Assembly (NCBI GenBank): GCA_049999725.1
Contig: JBNGIS010033817.1
Location: forward strand, 69,482 to 102,478
DNA length: 32,997 nt
Reading direction: 5' to 3'
Source: Haplomitrium mnioides
Lineage: Eukaryota > Marchantiophyta > Haplomitriopsida > Calobryales
A program made the position numbers and the translations under genes. This document shows positions 1 to 10,220 of this stretch, in pieces. The notes beneath the pieces are model-generated. The model was given only the letters and a program-made list of their open reading frames with translations. It was not told the DNA's origin and ran no database searches. Each line of letters opens with the position of its first letter. The stretch's first letter is position 1.

Positions 1-208
1 ACTTTGAAGTCCATGTGCGCATGGACTTTGCTGTTGAACAGCAAAGTGCTTTTGAATAGCAAAGTCCATGCGAACATGGACTTCGAAGTCAATACGCATA
101 GAGACTTGAAAGTCAATGCGTGTTTGGCCTTCGAAGTCCATACGCGCATGGACTTCAAAGTCTAAGCGCGCTTGGATTTCAAAGTCCATGCGCGCATGGA
201 CCTTAAAA
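1..208 (+). repeat. Palindromic 24-bp minisatellite in intron 2 of the methyltransferase gene (Element 0)
   Basis: About eight degenerate units of ~24 bp, each with a self-complementary core. The best unit, at 184-201, is the perfect 18-nt palindrome GTCCATGCGCGCATGGAC. Variants exchange CG for TG or CA in the GCGCGC centre, as expected if methylated CpG sites decay. The array sits upstream of the acceptor AG at 276-277, at the same place in the gene as the arrays at 10040-10220 and 30805-31075. Confidence 0.85.
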
Positions 209-277
209 TGTTTTATGTTCTCTACTTTAAAATGTTTTTATCACTCTTTAATGTTTTCTGCTCGATTTTGTGCAAAG

Positions 278-1549
278 GAACAAAACATTTAAACGATAGC
301 TAGCAAAGAAATTGACAACAGCTGCAAAAGGAAGGAACAAATCTGGGGTCGAGGAAGCCCCTGAAGATCAAGACCAGCCTCCCACGTTGGTGTCTTATCC
401 TCCTGCTTTTCTTCTCCACTACCAAAAGGCTAGAGAGTGGAAAGCACAACAACAAAGTGGTGTTGCATCTCTTACAACTGAAGGAGTTGTGAGAGGAAGG
501 AAGATGAATTAATATCGTATGTTGATAGTCTTAACGTGGCTTTTTATCAAGTCCACAAGGAGGTCAACACTCGGCAATTGAAGAGCCTAGTGAAATCTAG
601 GTGTTTCACTTTGGCTATTGCTGATATTCCTTATGGGTACAACCTTAAGGAATGCAAGCATGATGACTCAAAATCTTTGTCAAAAGATGACATTTTTTAT
701 ATGGTATCACCTTTTGCGACAGTTATAACTTTGGAATTTTGGTCTTTTGTGATCATTCATTCTTTGCAGCAATTTGGCATCGTCGAGGATGCCCTTTTTG
801 AAGTCCATTGTGCAGTTGACCACATCATCTGGTGAGTTTTTCTTTTATTTTTTTTGTTTTTGATTTCTTTGTTTCTACTTCTCTTGTGTTTTGGTTGCAA
901 TGCTTGATTTGATTGTTTTTCTTTTTGCAGGGACAAAAGCAATATTCACTATTCTGGTGGTACTAGAATCGCACATGCCCACGAGTATTGGACGGTGGGC
1001 TACTAGACTAAGGAAGAAAAGAGGAGCATGTGCCTCTTTAATTTGCTGCCTACTTCTGTGACCGGACTTCCTCGACAGATTATGTGGAGTTTTTTTAGTT
1101 GCCCTGCAATTTTGGCAAAACTTAAACATTCAAGAGATGATGCTCTTGTCAATGTTTATCAAAAGCCGCATGCTCTCTACAATTTTTTTATTGACCATTT
1201 ATCAATAGAGTAGAATTGGATCCTTGATCTCTGCTCTGGGCCTGGCATAGGCCTTGTTTGTGCTTTAAAGCTGATGCAAAATTGCATTGCCGTGGAATAT
1301 GATAGACGTTAGTCAATTTATATTCCTCAGAGGGTTTTGACGATGGCTTCCTTGCCATCCAATGTGACTGAGTCACAGATAGTTTTTGCATACCATAAGA
1401 AGCATGTTTCTCTTGGTACTGCAGGTGCTTTAGGTGACTCTATTGTAATATCAAGGACTGGAAAGTCTCGACAGGATTCTCTAGCGGCTGTAGATGCTCA
1501 GCTTGTAGATTAAGATGAGACAGTTCCTTCTGAAGAGGATAGAGTCTAA
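278..1549 (+). pseudogene. Broken beta-class DNA amino-methyltransferase domain (exons 3-4 of gene 2), Element 0
   Basis: Exon 3 runs 278-831, a 99-bp GT/AG intron runs 832-930, and exon 4 runs 931-1549. Splicing rejoins a reading frame across the junction (IIW then DKSNIH). Motifs in order: DIPYGY (motif IV, DPPY type, 623-640); FVIIHSLQQFG; AHEYWTVGY (as in 'HEY' beta-class enzymes); VYQKP (motif X, compare TQKP); DLCSGPG (motif I, 1226-1246), followed by CIAVEYDRR. Motif IV preceding motif I is the beta-class order of N6-adenine/N4-cytosine methyltransferases. Damage: an in-frame TAG at the start of exon 3, a frameshift near 500, TAG codons at about 1003, 1211 and 1309, and TAA at 1511; the ancestral stop is 1547-1549. 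Catalytic motif IV and the motif I glycines survive here. Family call strong; base specificity unknown. Confidence 0.8.
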
Positions 1550-1576
1550 GGATCTCTTTGAACAATTTGTATTATT

Positions 1577-1582
1577 AATAAA
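1577..1582 (+). other. AATAAA polyadenylation signal of the Element 0 methyltransferase gene
   Basis: AATAAA lies 28 bp after the ancestral stop. The Element I copy keeps it at the matching place (8683-8688, - strand), which supports a real 3' end. Confidence 0.6.
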
Positions 1583-1744
1583 GTTTATGTTTCCCAATTT
1601 TTTATTTACCAAAGTTTCATCTTGTTGCTCTCTCAATCTATTTCAAGTCTTTTCATCACAATTTAGTTTGGTGGGTTTAAGAATAGTTCGACTCATATGA
1701 TAATCTAAGAATGGTTTGAAGTCAATTGCAAATCTAAAGATGAT

Positions 1745-2100
1745 TTCGAATCTTTGCGCATTGTTTAGTGTCGTTGCACATTAAGGCTATCTAGAGTTCT
1801 TGTTCGGATTCTTTGCGTGCATAAGCTCTCAGTTTATTGTTCAAATTGCCTTCACCCATAAGCCAAAGGGTTCTTGTTCAATGTCTATGCTTGCATAGGC
1901 TATAGGGTTCTTGTTTAGAATCTTGGCTTGCAATGGCTCTAGGGTTCTAGTTCAAAGTCCATGCATGCATAACTTCATTGTTCTTGTTCAGAGTCTAAGC
2001 ACAGACAAGATTTATGATTCTTGTTCGGAGTCTATGCATGCATAGGCTTTACGGTTCTAGTTTGGAGTCCATGCTTGCATAGGATTTTTTAGCTATAATG
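1745..2100 (+). repeat. Degenerate ~40-bp repeats in the 3' region of the methyltransferase gene
   Basis: Roughly eight diverged units, each joining a 'TATGCNTGCATAGG' palindrome to 'TTTAGGGTTCTTGTTC'. The same array is found in reverse at 8090-8530, and a remnant at 19070-19160. The unit is longer than the intronic 24-bp unit but shares the palindromic idea. The next 340 bases, to 2445, are AT-rich with no gene; they resemble 7799-8090 in reverse and form the subterminal part of the element. Confidence 0.75.
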
Positions 2101-2445
2101 CTCAAAGTCAAGTTCAAATTCCTTACTCGACTGGACATTTACGTTTTCCTGTAATTTTTTTCCACCAAAAGATATATGTTTTCTTTTATTTTTGATGAAT
2201 TTAGTTTATTTACAATAATGTGAAGTTTTTATAAAATGTTTAAATAACCGAAATGCTTGTTTTGCAAGGTATTTTCTACAAAGAAATGTTTGAAATATAA
2301 TCTCAATGTAAAATATGCATTTTTTGTTTATAAAAAACAAATTTCTTTTCAAAAAGAATATTTCAAACGTAAATTTGATGTTTTCTAATGCCAAATCACC
2401 AGAAAAAAATTTCTGACTACCAAGTGAAACAGGAACTCAGTAGCA

Positions 2446-2469
2446 GTTCTTGGTTCAAAGTAGCGGCTG
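2446..2469 (-). repeat. Terminal inverted repeat, methyltransferase-side end of Element 0
   Basis: The reverse complement begins CAGCCGCTACTTTGAACC and continues AAGAAC. It matches the ends at 3383, 15992, 19514 and 21967 with only a few changes. The element ends here because TTTT (2470-2473) and then copia-like sequence follow. Confidence 0.75.
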
Positions 2470-3382
2470 TTTTGAGTAATAATGAGATCATCTACATATA
2501 TGAGTATAAGCATGATAATTTTCTATGTCTTCCTAACATATAGAGAATAATCCTACACCTAACACTTTGAAACCCATTGAAACAAGATAGTCGTTTATCT
2601 CGATGGACCATGCTCGAGGCGCTTGCTTCAACCCATATAGGCATGTTTTCAGCTAACATACCTGATCTAGGTGCTCCAAGTCAATGAATCCATGTAGTTG
2701 CACTATATACACCTTTTCTTCAAGTTCTTAATGCAGAAATGCATTCTTTACATCCAATTGCTATAAGGTCCACTATTTTGTTGTAGCCAATGCAATGACT
2801 ACCAAACAGTTGTCATTATTGCTACAAGGTTGAAGGTCTCCTCATAGTCTATCCCATGGGTTTGAGCATACCCTTTGGCCACTAACCTTGCTTTGAATAT
2901 GTTTATGCTGCCATTTTCCATCCTCTTCAATTTGTAGACCCACTTGCATCAAATGGCTTTCTTTCCTTCAGGTAAGGTGACCAACTCCCAAGTCCAATTT
3001 TTATGAAGAGCATTCATCTCTTCCATCATTGCAAATTCCCATCTCCTGTCATCTACATCATCATCAAACATGACAAGTTTTTCTTTGTGATAACCTACAA
3101 CATGTATGTATTTTGGGATGCAAAGGCTCCCTTGTGGATCAATTCATCAATAGGGCATTTCACCATGGCACTTTTGCAAAGAGGTATACTTTGCATTTGT
3201 TGCTCTAATTTCTTTTGATCTATGTTGTAGATGAGAGTAACCTTAGCTCTTCATCCACATTTTTAGATTCAATGTCATCTCTTTCGACTAGAGACATTGC
3301 AATTGTCATCTTTGCAATACTTCTAGGTTGTGAACTAGATAGAGTATACTGTTGCATATCTTTCCTTGCTTTGTACTATTAA
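2470..3382 (-). pseudogene. Ty1/copia retrotransposon reverse transcriptase fragment
   Basis: On the - strand, from the right, one reads diverged copia RT motifs: [46 protein letters not shown] (in two readable pieces), LYGLKQAPRAW (about 2607-2640) and finally YVDDLIIT (about 2475-2500). Stops and frameshifts interrupt the frame and no LTR is present. It is flanked by two element ends (2446-2469 and 3383-3406), so it is target DNA caught between Elements 0 and II. The stretch 3240-3382 is less clear and may be the less conserved region upstream of RT. Confidence 0.8.
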
Positions 3383-3406
3383 CAACCGCTACTTTGAACC
3401 ATGAAC
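3383..3406 (+). repeat. Terminal inverted repeat, DUF7869-side end of Element II
   Basis: Begins CAACCGCTACTTTGAACC and continues ATGAAC, followed by AGGTTACTCAAAAT. The following TACTCA block recurs next to the ends at 21967 and (reversed) 15992, so it marks the DUF7869 side of the element. Confidence 0.8.
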
Positions 3407-4969
3407 AGGTTACTCAAAATAGAAGCCTTTTTTTTTAAGAAAAAATGTGGTTTTTGAGCTTAAAAAATAGAGAAAACAAATTTTTTTAAAGTACGTGAGT
3501 TTTTGAGCTTCAATTTTGGCTATTTTAACAAGGATGATAGAGTGAGAGTCAACTTCATTGTGCAAAATCAAACAATATTCTAAGCTTTTATGAAAATATT
3601 GGAAATCTCAAAATCGATGAAAAGTATAAAAATTATGGTAAGTTTTTACAAAAAGCTTGCATTTATCATTGATTACAATTCAAAGCCCAAAAATTGAAAT
3701 ACATATAAGAAGAAACTATTTTGAAATATGTTTGGTTGTACAAAATCTGTGCGCATATAGATATAGTGCTATTTGAAACATATATTTTGGAAGAAAAATA
3801 AGAAAACATGAGGAAAATGCCTAAGCGGACTAGAAGTCAAAGGAATGAGTTTGCAATCGTAGACACCAAAACCAACAAAATGAAACATTGCATGGATATA
3901 GAAGGTATATTTTCAAGTTTAAGCAAGAAAGAAGCTCTCATTTGTAGTTGAAAATCCATGCACGCAAAAGTTAAAGTTGGCATAGAAAAAAAGTTTCAAC
4001 ATTTAAAAACATTTTATAATTCAGAGAAACAAATACACAAAGGAGTCATAGTTCAGAATCAAAAAGATATTGGTTAGAGAGATTGAATCAAGAGTGTAAA
4101 CAGAAGACATCTCCAAGTTTTTGATTGGATTCTACCAAACAAAGGTTTCGAACTCTACAAGAGAGTCTTTGACCAATGTAGAATCTAAGTTCTAGCCAGT
4201 AGTCTTTGTATGTAGAAGCTTGAGGGTTGTATATGAGAAGTAGAATGTGTGGAAGGCTTTAACTTCCATCCCAAAGTCTATGCGCGTATAGGAATCCAAG
4301 CTCAACATTTGAACACCAAAGTCTATGTGTGCATAGGAATCCAAGCTCACCATATGAACACTCCACAACAAAGACTATCAAGAAACTAGGTTTTAAGTTT
4401 TGCATGAGAGTTTTTTCACGCAAAACAATTCGACTTGCAAATCAAAGTCTATGTGCGCATAGGGTTCAGACTTCTACAACCAAGGATATAAGCGCTAAAG
4501 GTTCTATTTTTTTTGCAACAAACTCTACACACACTAAAGATTTCATTTTTTGATTTCAGAATCTAAAAATAAAACGGGTATAAAGCTCTATATCTGAGTC
4601 AAAGCGCATCGAATGTTTTTAGTTTTACATCAAAGTCCTTACAAGCAAAAGATAAGTAGTCAATTTGGGCAGATGCTATAGCAATAAAATAATCTTAAAC
4701 TCTTCTAGCAAGCACTAAAGTAGGAAAGAACATACTTACATTTTGGATAAGAAAATATTTTACAAACCAAATGAAAATATTAACTAAAGATTCAAGTTTC
4801 ACTTATAGAGAATAACATATAACTTGGAATGATTTACACTAAAAAGTTCAAGGTGGCACATAAATTCAACAAATTCCCTTATAATATTCTCAAGTACTTT
4901 ATAAAGTAATAATTTTAAATTGCAATATAATTGAAAGTACACAATATACAATAAAATTCTTAAATTACT
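3407..4969 (-). other. 3' and subterminal region of the Element II DUF7869 gene
   Basis: No coding gene is visible. The stretch is colinear with 15086-15991 (reversed) and 21991-23559. Shared landmarks include a 'GAAAATATTGGAAATCTCAAAATCGATGA'-like block around 3590-3620. From about 4260 to 4520, three or four repeats with a 'CTATGCGCGTATAGG' palindrome are embedded in 'AATCCAAGCTCAACAT'-type sequence. Confidence 0.6.
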
Positions 4970-7698
4970 TTAGTCGGATTTAGCTTCAAAAGATTCATCA
5001 AGATTTACTTAATTTGTCTCATCGTTAATGATAATGATTGAGTCTCTTTCAAACATATCAGGATTGATTGCTTTTTTGTCTTTCGTACTCAAATAGATTT
5101 GATTAAATGGTAGCTAGAGTGGTTTTCTCAATTGTTTTTTTTGTGTAAAAAGAAAATCAAAAGACAAAATTGTGATTTGTATGATATCAAGTACATCAAT
5201 ATATAGCTTGGATTTGCATTTCCCTTTTGTTGCTGCCATTTTTTATAGAAAGTATTGTCTAGAAAATGCACCTTAAGCCTTACAAACAAACCATTGAACA
5301 TGTACTCATTTTGGAATTGGGGGTTCTTCCTCATCAAATGACAAAACTTTGAGGACTTTGGCAACCTAAATTGGTCTATCCTTGGATCCAGAGATGCAAC
5401 AACACAAATAAACATTCTAGCTTTCATCTCATATAGATTGCTAATTTTTTGCCCATATCGGGTGTTGTGTGCAACAATCCCTTCTCACGGCCTAGGTGCT
5501 CCATCAAAGATTGCTTGATGTAAAGAAAGTATTTGCTGTATTGGAGTATCTTCTTCTTTTTGTTGAGCATCAAGCTAAGAACCTAGATGAACATTTTGAG
5601 AATCATTACAAATGTTTGTTAGTTGTGTAGGTGGCAAGGTGAATTCTGCTTTGAGTCGTCGTTTTTTTTTTCAATGATGTAGGCCACAATCTCTTCTTGG
5701 GCAAGAAAAAAGTCATACCACCATTGAATATGAGAATCTATAAGGAACTTGTAGCAGTTCTCACTTATGTTGTCTCATATTGCAAAGACCACTTTTTCGA
5801 CATCAACTTCTCTTTCTTCCTTTTGAGATTGTTTGATTTCAGAACATGCCTTAAGAAGAATCAACATTGAACTTAGAGACTAAGATATTTAAATAAGATA
5901 GAATTATTATTCTCTTGTGTCGTCTTGTCCAACTAAAGATACAAAGTTGGAAGCATCGACCCTTCAAAGTCACATAATATTTTGTTGACCACAATAATTG
6001 TCAAACTAGAATTGCCTCTCAAGTTTTCATAGGTTGAGAAGACCTTTGAAAAAAGAGCATGATTGAATATTAAGGCACAAACAACATGCACACCTACCAA
6101 ACAATCTTTATCAATGTTTTTTGGAGGCGAAGGCTAGTGTGGAATAGCAGTTTTCTTCTTATCTATTCCATCAATGACAATTCCCAAGTACTTTTGACCA
6201 TCATCACAACATTTTCTTCGATGGTTTGCAAGTTTTATTTTTTCTCTCCTTTGTTGGCTACAATCATGAAACAATTGGCAATTATATTTGATTACATCAT
6301 CACAAAACACGAAAGACAAAAAAGTAGTTCAGTAAAACATGTGTTGATGTTTCAAACTTCAGAAGACAACCTGAGGTGCTAAAAATATTCAAATCATCTT
6401 AAAAAAAATGTTTGGATTGGTAGAAGTGAAAACTTATTAAAAAAAAATTTTAAAAACCTTTAGGTAATTTAAATAAAGGAGAATATGAAAAACATTCACA
6501 ATAAGTATTTGTGTTTGACTTGCAATAAAGAAAAGTTTTGAAAGGAGAAAAACATGATTTGCTAGCAAAGGGTCACAAATTGGAACTTCAATTTCAAAGG
6601 TAGCTTGGACTCTCTATTCGCAAAGGATTAAAAAAACCAGAACAGATTCTGTACATGCATAGGATCAGTGGAGACAACAACTGATCGTATATGCACATAT
6701 GACCAAAAGCAACAACATCGATATCATAGCTTGCTTTGACTGTTGTCGCGACTAGTTTTGAAAGAAACAAGAACAAAACCTATATGTGTGTAGAATTTGC
6801 AAACAACAAAAATGATTCTTGCTATTGTTTTTCTAACAAAGGGCTCTTGATTCAAAGCAACAAAAGCAAAACTTGGTATGAGGCTAAGGTCACCACCAAC
6901 AATCAGATTCATTTCCTTGCTTTATTTGACTGTAGACAAAGTTTTGGATGGAAACTAAAAGCAACAAACCCTATATGAGTATAGACTCTCGTCTCATAAC
7001 TCAAGTTGCTAAGAATTATTCAACTCAAATCTTGTTTGCTGAACAACTTAACAAAACAAATATCTTTTGGTACTAAGTTGAGAAACATTGCATCTCTAGA
7101 ACTAAGCATTGAGTCTCAAAAAAATAGCATGGATTAACCAAAGGTTTCAAAAGAGAAGAAATTTGTTACTTTTGTCGAACTCCAAGACGAATTTTCTCGC
7201 ACTGATTTTGTTTCTTTGCATGTTTCACAAATAGCAAACCTATTGCGTTTTGGAATTTTAACATTTGGAAAATGAGTTCTCCAACGTTTTGTAAAACTCA
7301 AAAAACTAATAATGCAATCGAGATCTTTCTCTTTCAAATAAATTGTGTAGTAGTTATAAACTTCCAATTTTGTAAAATTATCAGACAAGTTATAAACTTT
7401 ATGATGGGCATTCTCTTGTAGTGTCCCTGAAAAAAGCTATCCATCCACTCTCCCACAAATACTTCTTTAGCAAATAAATTTTTTTAAGTGCCTCTACAAC
7501 CTGCGTTTTTTAGATTTTGAATCCTTTGGATTCTATCATTCCCTTTTGATAATATTAATTTGAAGGCTCTTCTAAAAAGAGCGGTATTTTCAGGCAAAGT
7601 AAATGGATTGTCAACATCAGAGTCTTTTCTTGGTATTCTCCATTGCAATGTGATATCTTGATTCTTCATGCTTTGTTGAAAATACGTTTCTCTCACAG
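4970..7698 (-). pseudogene. DUF7869-family protein, 3' part (Element II gene 1), broken
   Basis: Reading leftwards from 7698: RETYFQQSMKNQDITLQW, RRAFKLIL and RIQRIQNLKN (7484-7696); then NFTKLEVYNYYTIYLKEKD, HFPNVKIPKRNRFAICETC (7166-7388). A probable intron of ~0.8 kb follows (donor after GACAAAA near 7165), then KYLGIVIDGIDKKKTAIPH (about 6130-6190), a VGVHVV..IFNHA block and PTLYL..LDKTTQENNNSIL. A C-terminal domain with ARMFICVVASLDPRIDQF runs into an acidic tail ending at the stop 4970-4972. This order is that of plant DUF7869 proteins; IDGxD and the QLDN-like block could be acidic residues of an RNase H-fold transposase core, which is inference. Several stops make it non-functional. 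The 5' part lies at 16016-16925, cut off by Element I. Confidence 0.7.
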
Positions 7699-7798
7699 NN
7701 NNNNNNNNNNNNNNNNNNNNNNNNNNNNNNNNNNNNNNNNNNNNNNNNNNNNNNNNNNNNNNNNNNNNNNNNNNNNNNNNNNNNNNNNNNNNNNNNNN
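7699..7798. other. Assembly gap (100 N)
   Basis: A run of exactly 100 N, probably a placeholder of unknown true size. The left end of Element I and about 45 codons of the outer DUF7869 gene should lie here. Confidence 0.95.
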
Positions 7799-8090
7799 TA
7801 GTCGAAAATATTATTTTTGTGATTTGGTATTGAAAAACATCAATTTTATGTTTGTGATCTTTATTTCATAAAGAAAATCATTTTTTATAAATACAAATTG
7901 TGTATTTTACATTGAGATTATATTTTAATTTTTTTATAAAAAACAAGCATTTTGGTTATTGAAATATTTTATTTCAACCTCACTCTATTGTGAATACACT
8001 AAGTTCATCAAAAATCAAATTAAACATATATCTTTTTATGAAAAAAAATTATATGCAAACGTGGATGCTTAGTCAGGTATGGACTTTGAA
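7799..8090 (-). other. AT-rich subterminal region of Element I, methyltransferase side
   Basis: No gene. Very AT-rich, and similar in reverse to 2130-2400 of Element 0, including matching 'AAACAAGCATTTTGGTTATT' and 'CATCAAAAATNAAATTAAAC' type blocks. Confidence 0.6.
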
Positions 8091-8530
8091 CTAGACTTTG
8101 AGTAACGTAGCTATTTAATCCTATGCAAGCATAGACTCCAAACTAGAACCCTAAAGCCTATGCATGCATAGACTCCAAACAAGAATCCTAAAGCATATGC
8201 GTGCTTAGACTCTGAACAAGAATAATAAAGCTATGCAAGCATGAACTTTGAACTAGAACCGTAAAGCCTCGGTACGCCAAGACTCTAAACAAGAACCCTA
8301 AAGCCTATGCACGCATAGACTTTGAATGAGAACCCTTTGGCTTATGCATGCATGGGCTCTGAACAAGAACCTTAAAGCTCATGCGCGCATAGACTCTGAA
8401 CGAGAACTAGAAAGCTTATGTGTGCATAGACTCTAAACAAGAACGTAAAGCCTGAACGGCCAAAGATTACAAGAGTTCATGTACGGATGGACTCCAAGCC
8501 CATGTGCACATAGACTCCAAACCATTCTTA
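8090..8530 (-). repeat. Degenerate ~40-bp repeats, 3' region of the Element I methyltransferase gene
   Basis: About ten units joining 'CCTATGCATGCATAGACT' to 'CCAAACAAGAACCCTAAAG'. It is the reverse-strand counterpart of 1745-2100. The AATAAA of the gene lies just outside, at 8683-8688 (- strand). Confidence 0.8.
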
Positions 8531-10039
8531 GATTAGCAATTGACTCCAAACCATTCTTATACTAGCAGTTGACTCCAAACCATTCTTAGGCGCACCAAAT
8601 TGAATCATAATGAAAAGACTTGAAATGGATTGAGAGTGCAATCAGTTGAAACTTTGGCAAATAAAACTTTGTAAAAACATTCTTTATTAATAAAACAATT
8701 TAATCAAACAGAGTATCAAACTCTATCCTCTTTGGGAGGAATTGTCTCATCTAAATCCAAAGGTTGAGCATCTATAGCTGCTAGAGAGTGTTGTCATTAT
8801 AGTCCCAGATATTGCAACAAAATCAACAATAGCACATGCAATACTAGGAGGAACATGCTCCTTGTGGTATGCATAAACTATCTGTAACTAAGTCACATCG
8901 GATGGCAAGGAAGCTATTGTCAAAACCCTCTGAGAAATATAGATAGACTCACGTCTATCATATTCCACCGCGATGCAATTTTGCATCAGCTTTAAAGCAC
9001 AGATAAGGCTTATGCCCAACTTAGAGCAAAGATCTAAGATCCAATCCTGCTCTGTTGACAAATGGTCGATGAAAAATTTGTAAAGAGTTTGCGGCTTTTG
9101 ATAAACATTGACAGGAGCATCATCTCTTGGGTGTTTAAGTTTGGCAAAAACCGCAGGACAACTAAAAACACTATGCATGATTTGTTGAAGAAGTCCAGTC
9201 ACAAGAGTAGGTTGCAAATTAAAAAGCCTCATGCTCCTCTTCACTTCTTTCGTCCAGTAGCCCACAATCCAATATTCGTGGACATGTGCGATTCTCGGAC
9301 CACCAGAATGATGATTGTTGCTTTTGTCTATGTAAAAAGAAAAATAAACAAATCAAACATTGCAACCAAAGTGTAGGAAAAGTAAAAAAGAGAAATTAAA
9401 AACTAAACAATCAAAGAACTTACCAGATGTTGTGGTTGATTGCACAACAAACTTCTGAAAGGGTATCCTCAATGATGCCAAGCTATTGCAACGAGTGTAT
9501 GATAACAAAAGACCAAAAATCTGATGTTGTAATTGCCGCAAAAGATGAAACCATGTCAAAAATGTCATCTTTTGAAAATGGTTCAGAATCGTCATGCTTG
9601 CATTCCTTAAGGTTGTAACCGTAAGGAATATCCGCAATAGCCAAAGTGAAATACCTAGGTTTCACCAAGCTCTTCAATTGTCGAGCGTTGGCCTCCTCGT
9701 GGACTTGGTAAAATGCCACATTGAGACCATCGACATAGGAAATTAAGTCCTCATCCTCGACTCTAACAACTCCTTCAGTTGTAAGAGATGATACACCACG
9801 ACTTTGTTGCCTTGATTTCCACTCTCTAGCCTTTTGGCAATGAAGAAGAAAAGCTGGAAGATAGGAAACGAGAGTGGGAGGCTGGTCTTGATCTTCTGGG
9901 GCTTCTTCAATCCTTGATCTTTTTCGACCTTTTGCAGTTGCTGTCAATTTTTTAGCCAATTGACGTTTGAAAGCTTTGTCCCATTGCACACAAAAAAAAA
10001 ATAGAAAACACTATAGAGAGACAAACAAAATTATATGCT

Positions 10040-10220
10040 AGAGAGGGATACTCAATTCCATGCATGCATGGACTTCTATGTCCATGCGCGTATGAACTTT
10101 GCTATCCCTGCGCGCTTGGACTTTGAAGTCCAAGTGCGCAATGACTTCGCAGTCTATGCGCGCATGGACTTTGCTGTCCAAGCACGTAGGGACAACAAAG
10201 TCTATGCGCACATGGAACCT
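10040..10220 (-). repeat. Palindromic 24-bp minisatellite in intron 2 of gene 2 (Element I)
   Basis: About seven units such as CCATGCATGCATGG, CTATGCGCGCATGGAC and CCAAGCACGTAGG, spaced ~24 bp. It lies between the exon 2 donor (10305-10306) and exon 3 (9983), the same position as in Elements 0 and III. Confidence 0.85.

Larger units (their letters stand above)
1..2469 (+). mobile_element. Element 0: right part of a TIR element carrying the methyltransferase gene
   Basis: The window opens inside intron 2 of a gene 2 copy. It continues through the methyltransferase exons, a repeat-bearing 3' region and an AT-rich subterminal stretch, and ends at a terminal repeat at 2446-2469. The same order (methyltransferase end, degenerate repeats, AT-rich stretch) is seen in reverse at 7799-9983. 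The left part, expected to hold gene 2 exons 1-2 and the divergent DUF7869 gene, lies outside the window. The flank after the terminal repeat reads as copia reverse transcriptase on the - strand (YVDDLIIT region), so this copy seems to have inserted into a copia element. Seen: the shared parts and order. Inferred: that they form one mobile unit. Confidence 0.7.

Noticed and set aside
9062-9376. 104-codon + strand open frame
   Set aside because: It is antisense to exon 4 of the Element I methyltransferase gene, whose motifs are on the - strand.
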